DNA of 18,974 bases from Methylomonas sp. Its GTDB lineage: Bacteria > Pseudomonadota > Gammaproteobacteria > Methylococcales > Methylomonadaceae. Under the pieces are notes generated by a model. The model ran no database searches and was not told where the DNA came from. It saw only the letters and a list, made by a program, of their open reading frames with translations. The translations under genes and the position numbers were made by a program. Below, one piece after another: positions 1 through 6,501 of the stretch (positions within the stretch are counted from its first letter, which is position 1; every line of letters starts with the position of its first letter). The DNA is taken from NCBI GenBank assembly GCA_026989715.1, contig JALSIU010000171.1, positions 1 to 18,974 of the forward strand, written 5' to 3'.

Positions 1-1
1 T

Positions 2-259
2 GTCACAGAATATATAGAACGGCTCAGTGCATTAAGTGCTTTAACCCAAGCACCTCATATTGCATTTTATGCAGAAATAGTGGCACAGACACACTTTACC
101 CAACAACAGCAACAACAATTAAAAGCTTTACTAGGCCAACGCAGGCTGTTGATTACGGATGAGCTTGATATAACGGCACTCTACCAATATTCCGCCCCCG
201 AGATTTTAAAAGCCTTACAACAAGAACTTAATAAGCATACTTTTGGTGGGTTCGCGTAA
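2..259 (+). CDS. 3' end of an unrecognised gene (partial)
   Basis: An open frame enters from the left edge and ends at TAA 257-259, giving about 85 C-terminal residues with no in-frame stop. The visible part is soluble-looking and rich in Gln and Leu, with a run of six Gln (QQQQQQ) near residue 35 followed by a KALLGQRR segment. It has no membrane segment and no motif that I can assign to a family. It converges on the alpha/beta-hydrolase gene, whose stop is only 15 bp away, and no hairpin terminator is visible between them. The function is unknown. The gene call rests on the clean open frame, the gene-like amino-acid composition and the tight convergent fit with its neighbour. Confidence 0.6.
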   Translation, partial: VTEYIERLSALSALTQAPHIAFYAEIVAQTHFTQQQQQQLKALLGQRRLLITDELDITALYQYSAPEILKALQQELNKHTFGGFA

Positions 260-273
260 AAAAATACAGGTAT

Positions 274-1077
274 TTAGTCAGGAATGGACTGCAAAATATT
301 AGGCCAAATATCTACCCAGCAACAACGATGCGTATAATCATTAAAAACCAATAATTCGGCATTGGGCTGTTTATCCACAAAAGCTTGAATATGTTGGCGG
401 GGAATATTGCTATCTTTAGCACCTGCTAAGTGCAGTTGCCAAATAGTAGGCAGGATGCGCGGGCGTTGCATAGGATTTAACGATGCGAATAAAGGCGAGT
501 AGCCATGATGCTTTGTCCAAGCTGTCGTATCTAAATTAGCGGCAATAGTGATAAGACCGTGCAGTTTGCTGACGTGTTCACTCAGTAAAACAGCCAATGT
601 GCCCCCTCCACTAAAGCCGATTAAGACAATTTTTTGTGCAGCATATTGTTGCGTCAGTTGCGTGATGGCATTTGCCATCGCTTGAATGACTTCCTCGCCA
701 TAACGTGCATCTGTCCAAAGTGTATTGCGACACAGGGGATTTTCCATAAGCCCGTGGTAACACGGCCTGCCTAAAAATAAAGCAGCACGTGTATCTTGTT
801 GCATCAATTGCAGTATAAAACTGTTGCGCGGCGTTGGATTAGAGGCAATCCAGCGATGTTGTATCCAGGGTGAGCCATCGCCGCCGAGATAAATATGCAA
901 GATTTCATTTTGGGTTTGTACTTGTGCATTGCGGTACACTCGATGTTGAAAGCGTGGACCTTGTAGGGTGCTTTGTACAAGGCCGTATGCTTCGGCTTGC
1001 CGCGCAAATTTGATTTCAGGCGCAGTACAGCTTAAGAGAGCAAGACATAAGCTATAGCGTAGCAATCGCCGCGTCAT
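274..1077 (-). CDS. Alpha/beta-hydrolase-fold lipoprotein
   Basis: A predicted serine hydrolase of 267 aa. The N-terminus has a basic start, a hydrophobic core and a lipobox LLSC with acceptor Cys17, so it should be a lipoprotein facing the periplasm or outer membrane. The nucleophile elbow is GFSGG with Ser156. A plausible triad is completed by Asp222 (GAKDSN) and His250 (DYTHR), both in the usual order and spacing. A Cys pair at 106 and 116 and CysCys at 252-253 could form disulfides. The substrate cannot be read from sequence; esterase, lipase or peptidase are all possible. The start codon overlaps the stop of the upstream caspase-like gene (ATGA, 1074-1077), so the two are probably translated as a coupled pair. 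The fold and catalytic residues are clear; the biological role is not. Confidence 0.85.
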   Translation of the reverse strand: MTRRLLRYSLCLALLSCTAPEIKFARQAEAYGLVQSTLQGPRFQHRVYRNAQVQTQNEILHIYLGGDGSPWIQHRWIASNPTPRNSFILQLMQQDTRAALFLGRPCYHGLMENPLCRNTLWTDARYGEEVIQAMANAITQLTQQYAAQKIVLIGFSGGGTLAVLLSEHVSKLHGLITIAANLDTTAWTKHHGYSPLFASLNPMQRPRILPTIWQLHLAGAKDSNIPRQHIQAFVDKQPNAELLVFNDYTHRCCWVDIWPNILQSIPD

Positions 1078-3437
1078 CGCGTGGCCGACACCAAAAAGAA
1101 GTCACCCGCTTCATGACCACCATGACGAATGGGCGCATATTGTGGCTCTTGTTTAAATTTAATTTTTTTGCTGGCTTGGGCAATGCCCTCATAAACCTGT
1201 CGGTATAGGCTTTGGCCTTCTAAAATATCATGATTATTGTTTAGCACGCTAATAAACGCATTAGCAAACAAAGAGTGACCATTTGCACCATCATCCAGTA
1301 CCGGCTTGAGCCCACCTGAGGATAAAACGGTGCGCGAGCGAGTTTTGGTCATTAGGCGTAACCATTTTGCACGTAAAGCATTGTTCATACCGACCTCAGG
1401 GCGTGCCAGTGATGAGCGGGTCATTGAGCCGGAATAACAGGAGTCGGCAACAATTAAAACATGCTTGGCCGGAATGGCATTGACAATATCGGTAATGGCC
1501 AGTGTCGATAACCAGTTTGCGGTATTATTTTGCTCGGCATCTACCGGCAACCAATGGCCACGTAAATTGACGCGATCGAGTTCACCATGCCCTGCATAGT
1601 AAATCAGCAAATTATCCGTCGCGCTTAAATTTTCTCTCAGCTCATTGAGTGCCGATAAAATTTCATAACGGTTTGCATTTAATAGCAAGGTAGTATGAAA
1701 ACCGTATTTTTCGCGCAGGATTTTATCTACTTCTTGTGCGTCATTGATAGGCGTGTTGAGGTCGGATAAATATTGATAGTTTTGATTACCGATTACCAAA
1801 GCATAATATTTACCAAAATTAATATTGCCTTTAATATTAGCGGCAACATTATCGCTATATTTTGATTTATCGGCTGTCGCTTGTTGATTGGCAAGCAACA
1901 TAAATTCCAATATGACTTTATGACCACTTTTATCCACGGCAACACTACGAACAAGGGTTTTTTCACCTTTTAGTTTGATAGAGGCTTTAAAAATGCCGGT
2001 ATCGCTAATCTCTTGCTTGAGCCCATTGATATTAAAAGCTAGCAACCCAGCCGGCGCGGTAACACGCCCTGTAATGTCACGGTGACTCATAATCGAGCGC
2101 AAACGTACGCTGGGCATATTGCTACGCGTGACCGTGACAGGTGGGTCTAATATTTCAATAGAGGGCTTAAGATAAGCGACTTGCTGTTGTTGCTCTGCTT
2201 TTTGCAGTTGTTTTATTTGCTTTTGGTAACTTATTTTATCTTGTTGCTTGGCTTTAATTTGTGCCTGCTGTTGTTTTAAAATTTGTTCTGCTGTGGCAAG
2301 TTGCGCCTCAAGCTGTTGAATACGTTTTGTATTGCCGCCTTGTTCGGCTTTGGCAGCTTGCAATTGTTGCTTTTCGGCAAGAATTTTTTGTTGTTGTGCC
2401 TGTTGCTGTGTACTGAGCTTGCTGATAGCAAGTTTGGCACGACTGAGCTGGGTTTGCGCAAGAATTAATTTACTTTCTAATAAACCCTTATCCTGTTTAT
2501 GCTTTATCAATTCTTCGCTCAGTTGTAAGCTACGCTGTTCTGCTTGCTTGAGTTTTTGCGCTAGGGCTGTATTTTCTTGATTTAATTGTTGTTGTAACTT
2601 TGCCACAACAAGGTGCTGTTGCTCTATTTGTTTGCTATAGGCTAGCGTCTTATTTTGAATATCAGGCGCGGATTGGGTATTTTTTAGCTGTTTTAAGCTG
2701 GCTTTACTACGTTGTAGCTTTGCCTGCAAGCGTTGAAGGTTTTGTTGTTCCTGTTGATATTGCCTTGTAGACTTATCTAAAGCAGATTGTAATGCGGCGA
2801 TTTCTACTTGGTTACTGTTGAGTGCATTTCTTAATAGCTTGAGTTCATCTTCATATTCTGCTTTAACAGCTGTTTCAATGGTTGAAGCAAATGCGAGATC
2901 ATCACTGTCCAAGCCTGATGATTTACGATACCAGTTTAATGCGGTAACCATGTCTTTTTTAACCCCTAGACCTTTTTCATATAAGTACCCGAGGTTAATT
3001 TGTGCGCGTGCATTGCCTTGTGCGGCTGCTTTAGCATACCAATAAGCGGCAGTACGATAATCGGGAGCTAGGCCTACGCCTTTTTCATAAATTTCACCAA
3101 CATACACTTGCGCTTCAGGGTTGTTTTGTTTGGCTTGTGGCAACCAAATTTTGAGTGCCGTTCGGTAGTCTGCGCGATCATAAGCCACATATTCACCGCC
3201 CCTTATTTCACAATCTTGTGCTGAGGTTTTAATAGGTCTCCGTTGGGTCAGGTAGGTCATAGATTGACCCAATTGTCGGACTTGCCCCGGTAGTAAACAA
3301 TCAACCACTAATAGCTCAGAGCCATTTGAGCTGGCTTTAGTTGCCTCTAAATTATTTGCAGAATGGTTACAGCCAGTGCCAAATAACAGCCATAAACAAA
3401 GACATAAAAAATAGAACGGACGATTGTTTTTGAACAT
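1074..3437 (-). CDS. Caspase-like (C14) lipoprotein with Sel1 repeats and coiled coil
   Basis: A 787-aa bacterial caspase homologue. In order it has: a signal peptide with Cys23 as probable lipidation site (GTGC, a slightly atypical lipobox); a conserved-looking N-terminal block with Cys46 and Cys76; two Sel1-type repeats at about 108-172 (the EKGVG and EKGLG turns); a long Gln/Lys/Leu-rich coiled coil at about 195-420; a small beta-rich segment at about 425-515; and a caspase/peptidase C14 domain at about 543-785. The catalytic dyad is present: His617 in YYAGHGE and Cys667 in ADSCYSG. Known family members cut after basic or acidic residues, but the specificity here is unknown. An AAGGA ribosome site lies 9 bp before the ATG. 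The gene is followed by the overlapping hydrolase lipoprotein gene and is divergent from an autotransporter. Lipidation would place the protease outside the cytoplasm. Confidence 0.9.
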   Translation of the reverse strand: MFKNNRPFYFLCLCLWLLFGTGCNHSANNLEATKASSNGSELLVVDCLLPGQVRQLGQSMTYLTQRRPIKTSAQDCEIRGGEYVAYDRADYRTALKIWLPQAKQNNPEAQVYVGEIYEKGVGLAPDYRTAAYWYAKAAAQGNARAQINLGYLYEKGLGVKKDMVTALNWYRKSSGLDSDDLAFASTIETAVKAEYEDELKLLRNALNSNQVEIAALQSALDKSTRQYQQEQQNLQRLQAKLQRSKASLKQLKNTQSAPDIQNKTLAYSKQIEQQHLVVAKLQQQLNQENTALAQKLKQAEQRSLQLSEELIKHKQDKGLLESKLILAQTQLSRAKLAISKLSTQQQAQQQKILAEKQQLQAAKAEQGGNTKRIQQLEAQLATAEQILKQQQAQIKAKQQDKISYQKQIKQLQKAEQQQQVAYLKPSIEILDPPVTVTRSNMPSVRLRSIMSHRDITGRVTAPAGLLAFNINGLKQEISDTGIFKASIKLKGEKTLVRSVAVDKSGHKVILEFMLLANQQATADKSKYSDNVAANIKGNINFGKYYALVIGNQNYQYLSDLNTPINDAQEVDKILREKYGFHTTLLLNANRYEILSALNELRENLSATDNLLIYYAGHGELDRVNLRGHWLPVDAEQNNTANWLSTLAITDIVNAIPAKHVLIVADSCYSGSMTRSSLARPEVGMNNALRAKWLRLMTKTRSRTVLSSGGLKPVLDDGANGHSLFANAFISVLNNNHDILEGQSLYRQVYEGIAQASKKIKFKQEPQYAPIRHGGHEAGDFFLVSATR

Positions 3438-3446
3438 GTTTAAAAT

Positions 3447-3451
3447 TCCTT
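3447..3451 (-). promoter_or_regulatory. Ribosome binding site of the caspase-like gene
   Basis: On the minus strand AAGGA lies 9 bp upstream of the ATG at 3437. It supports that start, which also gives the signal peptide. Confidence 0.6.
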
Positions 3452-3496
3452 AATAGCTGTTTTATAGGCTGAATGCTTCATTTATTATCACCACTT

Positions 3497-3523
3497 ATTA
3501 TCCCAATAGCACATGAATGTCAA
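3497..3523 (-). promoter_or_regulatory. Candidate sigma70 promoter for the caspase-hydrolase unit
   Basis: On the minus strand a perfect -35 TTGACA (3518-3523) is followed by GATAAT (3497-3502, 5 of 6 to consensus) with a 15-bp spacer, which is short. A second GATAAT lies at 3484-3489. The region is AT-rich and about 60 bp upstream of the ATG at 3437. It is the best promoter match in this divergent intergenic region; the spacer length is the main doubt. Confidence 0.4.
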
Positions 3524-3526
3524 TTT

Positions 3527-3550
3527 TATTTTTCTGGGGCGAGAAAAATA
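3527..3550. repeat. Perfect 9-bp inverted repeat, loop GGGGCG
   Basis: TATTTTTCT (3527-3535) and AGAAAAATA (3542-3550) are exact reverse complements around a 6-base GC-rich loop. The hairpin sits just upstream of the -35 of the caspase-gene promoter and upstream of the likely autotransporter promoter. It may be an operator or a structured element. It is not an evident terminator for any gene, since both flanking genes are transcribed away from it. Confidence 0.5.
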
Positions 3551-3619
3551 TGAATGGGTATCCTGATCAGATATTAAAATCCATGAATATTATAATAATC
3601 TTTAATAATCAGTGCTTTA

Positions 3620-3648
3620 TTGACTCTTTGCAAGATAAGGAATACTAT
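3620..3648 (+). promoter_or_regulatory. Candidate sigma70 promoter for the autotransporter
   Basis: TTGACT (3620-3625, 5 of 6) and TACTAT (3643-3648, 4 of 6) are separated by exactly 17 bp. A start near 3655 would give a leader of about 40 nt before the preferred ATG at 3697. The overall AT richness makes chance matches likely. Confidence 0.35.
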
Positions 3649-3686
3649 CAAATTTTGTACTATACTGTTTGGGTATCTGTCAATTT

Positions 3687-3690
3687 GGAG
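3687..3690 (+). promoter_or_regulatory. Ribosome binding site deciding the autotransporter start
   Basis: GGAG is placed 6 bp before ATG 3697. No comparable site precedes the far-upstream ATG at 3517, and the signal peptide follows directly after 3697. Confidence 0.6.
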
Positions 3691-3696
3691 ATAAGT

Positions 3697-5064
3697 ATGA
3701 GGCTAACAATAATAATGAAATCAAAGCCTAACCATAATATTTTAAAGGTTATTCTATATGCTTCCGGCCTATTATCACTGGGGGTACAAGCGGCAGATTT
3801 AGGTGATACGCCCGGGCTTAATGAATTACAATCTGCAACAGGGCGAGCGGTACAAACCGTTTGTATTGGCTTGATTCCAACTAATGAAATTACTCCTAAC
3901 CCCAAAACAGCTGAGCAGGATTTATTTAACCAGTGTGCGGCGATGGTACATACCGGTAATGAAATTCAAGGGAGCGGCAAGACGGGGAATAGCTTAGGCT
4001 TAAACAGTGCAGAACTAGGCAGTGCCTTACAAAATGTGGCAACAGAAGAAATGGGAACGCCCTCTCGTGTTGCTATGGGCTCATTGTCTGGGCAAGTTGC
4101 CGAAATTAATACGCATTTGAGTGAATTACATAAAATAAGCCAAGGCTTAGGCGGGGGGAGTGGCGATGCAGCAGGTGGTTTACTAGATAACCGCTTCAAT
4201 GTTTTTGTAAATGGTATCGGAGGCTTAGGTAAGATTGACGGCTCGGTTCGTGAAAATAGCACGGATTTTTATTCCGGAGGTTTTTTAGTCGGCTTAGATT
4301 ACCGTTTTAATGAACATTTTGTTGCAGGGCTTGCGGGGGCTTATTCGCATTTAACAGCTGATTTTCAGAATAATATCAATGTCTCAGGCGGCGGCATCAA
4401 AACAGATACCTTTAATTTATCTTTGTTTAGCTCTTATGATATAAATGATTTTTATATTGACGGCAGTTTTACCTATGGCTGGACTAATTATGATGTAGAG
4501 CGAGGCGTAGTCGTATTATCAAAAAACGCAGCGTCAACAGGTGGGGCTAACCGCGTAGCAAAGGCTGATACAAATGGCGATCAATTTTCAGTCGGCGGTG
4601 GCTTCGGTTACAATTTTCATATTAAAGCACTTAACTTAAGACCCTATACCCGTTTTGATTATTATCATGGCCAAATTGATGCCTATAATGAATCGGGTGC
4701 ATTTGGTTTAAATTTAAGTGTTGCCGAACAAACCTTTGAGTCATTGCAATCACAATTAGGTGCGCAATTATCTTATGTCTTCAGCCCCTCTTTTGGGGTG
4801 ATTATCCCGCAAATTAATGTGGCTTGGCATCATGAGTTTTTAAATAATAGTCGTGCAATTAATGCACGTTATAGCGCAGATGTTAATAATTTCACCTTAA
4901 CGGCAATCACCGATGGTGCTGACCGAGATTTTGCCACATTGGGCGTAGGTGTTTCCGGTGTCTTGGCGGGCGGCACGCAATTATTTTTAAACTATCAAAC
5001 GCTATTGGGTTACAACCGTGTGAGTAGTCATGTGCTTGCCACCGGCGTGAGGCTGGAATTTTAG
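3697..5064 (+). CDS. Autotransporter outer-membrane beta-barrel protein, short passenger
   Basis: A 455-aa type V secretion protein. It has a signal peptide at 1-32 (hydrophobic core, cleavage likely after VQA), a short mature N-terminal region at about 33-165 with two Cys (56 and 80) and a Gly-rich linker (LGGGSGD), then an autotransporter beta-barrel at about 168-455. The barrel shows alternating amphipathic strands and Gly/aromatic pairs such as FVAGLAGAY and FSVGGGFGY. It ends in Phe (VRLEF), the usual signal for the BAM machinery. The passenger is far too short for a classical beta-helix adhesin and no protease motif is visible, so its job is unknown. The frame stays open to an ATG at 3517, but those 60 extra residues do not look like a leader and overlap the divergent promoter. 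ATG 3697 has GGAG; ATG 3715 is a second option. Confidence 0.85.
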   Translation: MRLTIIMKSKPNHNILKVILYASGLLSLGVQAADLGDTPGLNELQSATGRAVQTVCIGLIPTNEITPNPKTAEQDLFNQCAAMVHTGNEIQGSGKTGNSLGLNSAELGSALQNVATEEMGTPSRVAMGSLSGQVAEINTHLSELHKISQGLGGGSGDAAGGLLDNRFNVFVNGIGGLGKIDGSVRENSTDFYSGGFLVGLDYRFNEHFVAGLAGAYSHLTADFQNNINVSGGGIKTDTFNLSLFSSYDINDFYIDGSFTYGWTNYDVERGVVVLSKNAASTGGANRVAKADTNGDQFSVGGGFGYNFHIKALNLRPYTRFDYYHGQIDAYNESGAFGLNLSVAEQTFESLQSQLGAQLSYVFSPSFGVIIPQINVAWHHEFLNNSRAINARYSADVNNFTLTAITDGADRDFATLGVGVSGVLAGGTQLFLNYQTLLGYNRVSSHVLATGVRLEF

Positions 5065-5108
5065 GTGCAGCCCATTACCAAATATATTTAAATATGATAG
5101 CCGCGCTT

Positions 5109-6479
5109 TTAAGCTAAGGACAAATAACAAACACTGCTAATAATCAGTGCCATCATAATATTCAGCACCAACCCTTCGCGCGCCATCTCTTTTATATGTA
5201 ATTTATCGGTGGCATAAACAATCGCATTGGGCGCAGTGGCGACCGGCATCATAAAAGCACAACTGGCACTAATGGCCGCCGGCATCATTAAAATTTGTGG
5301 ATCTACGCCGGCGGCTACGCCAACCGTTGCCAATATTGGCATTAATAATGTCGCGGTTGCCGTATTGCTGGTAAATTCTGTTAAAAAAGTAACAAACAGG
5401 CAAATTAATAATATCAGGGCAAACAAAGGCAACGCCGCTAAACTCGTTAACATGCCGGCCATTTTGTCACTTAAACCCGATGCAATAAAGGCTTTTGCAA
5501 TGGCAATGCCGCCTGCAAATAACAACAACATCCCCCAAGGGATATCACCGGCCGTTTTCCAGTCTAATAAAGTACCCTGCTTTTCTCCATTGGGTACTAT
5601 AAACATCAAGACTACCCCCAACAATGCAATGGTACTATCACCTACGGCATGCAAACCTAATGGAGAACTCCATAATTTTCGTGTCACCCACATGATAGCA
5701 ACCAAGCCAAAAACAATTAGCACGCGTTTTTCCGCAGGTCGCCACGCGCCCAGTTCAGGTAAAATAAAACACTGGGAAACCGAGACCTTACGCGTTAACC
5801 ACAGCGCCATCAAAGGAACGCCAATTAAAACAATCGGCACGCCGGTTTGCATCCAACCAAGAAAATCCACTTCTTTAGCGGTAGCTTCTTGGTAAATGCT
5901 CATAAAAATAACATTGGGTGGTGTCCCTATTGGCGTGCCTATGCCACCTAAGCTCGCGGCATAAGCAATACCTAACATTAAGGCAACCGCCATCGCCTTA
6001 TCATCAATCCCTTGCAAGGCAGCCAAAGCAATCGGCAGTAAAATTAAAGTCGTCGCCGTATTAGAAATCCACATGCTCAAAATGGCCGCGGCAAACATAA
6101 AGCCAATCACGACGCGGCGACCATTATCCACGCCCACCAGCCTGACCATATAAATGGCCAAACGCCGATGTACGCCGCTTTTTTCCAATGATTTAGAGAG
6201 CATAAAACCGCCCATCAATAATAAAATCACATGGCTCCCTAATGCCGCAGAGACCTCTTTATGTGTCAGCACTCCGGCAAAAGGAAATAAAGCAAAGGGA
6301 ATTAAGGAGGCCGCCGGAATAGGAATCGCTTCTGTCACCCACAGAATAACCGTCAATAACGTAATGGCCGCCGTCCAGGCGACCTCACTTGTTTGCGCAA
6401 AAAGATGCATTAAAGCCAAGCCCAGTGACAATGCCAATATTACAGCACTACTTAGAAAAATAAATTGCTTGCTGCTCAT
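5109..6479 (-). CDS. DASS/SLC13-family anion (dicarboxylate) : Na+ symporter
   Basis: A 456-aa inner-membrane transporter with about 11 hydrophobic segments, close to the usual length for this family (around 460 aa). Both diagnostic Ser-Asn-Thr motifs that form the ion and carboxylate site are present: SNT near residue 139 (WISNTATTL) and near 371 (FTSNTATATL). The matching loops GTPIGTPPN near 181-189 and TAPNAIVYA near 415-423 are also there. Known relatives import succinate, malate, fumarate, citrate or sulfate with Na+; the substrate here cannot be chosen from sequence. The start is taken as ATG 6479. An in-frame TTG at 6482 is just upstream and neither has a clear ribosome site. It lies 22 bp after the GGDEF-EAL gene and is probably read as its distal cistron. 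It converges on the autotransporter gene. Confidence 0.88.
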   Translation of the reverse strand: MSSKQFIFLSSAVILALSLGLALMHLFAQTSEVAWTAAITLLTVILWVTEAIPIPAASLIPFALFPFAGVLTHKEVSAALGSHVILLLMGGFMLSKSLEKSGVHRRLAIYMVRLVGVDNGRRVVIGFMFAAAILSMWISNTATTLILLPIALAALQGIDDKAMAVALMLGIAYAASLGGIGTPIGTPPNVIFMSIYQEATAKEVDFLGWMQTGVPIVLIGVPLMALWLTRKVSVSQCFILPELGAWRPAEKRVLIVFGLVAIMWVTRKLWSSPLGLHAVGDSTIALLGVVLMFIVPNGEKQGTLLDWKTAGDIPWGMLLLFAGGIAIAKAFIASGLSDKMAGMLTSLAALPLFALILLICLFVTFLTEFTSNTATATLLMPILATVGVAAGVDPQILMMPAAISASCAFMMPVATAPNAIVYATDKLHIKEMAREGLVLNIMMALIISSVCYLSLA

Positions 6480-6501
6480 CAATCTATTTGCGTGGAAGTA
6501 C

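Noticed and set aside
2283..2580. Plus-strand Cys/Leu-rich frames
   Set aside because: They are the reverse reading of the Gln-rich coiled coil (CAA/TTG codons give Leu, Cys and Phe antisense), not genes.
2161..2840. Repetitive caa/ttg-rich DNA as a tandem repeat or CRISPR-like array
   Set aside because: The repetition is codon-level, from Gln/Leu/Lys coiled-coil coding; there is no fixed repeat unit or spacer length.
5065..5108. Possible bidirectional terminator between convergent genes
   Set aside because: Only a weak AT palindrome is visible; there is no GC stem with T-run on either strand.
5227..5895. Plus-strand open frame of 222 codons
   Set aside because: It lies fully antisense within the DASS transporter gene, whose motifs and membrane pattern are unmistakable; the translated product has no domain logic or ribosome site.
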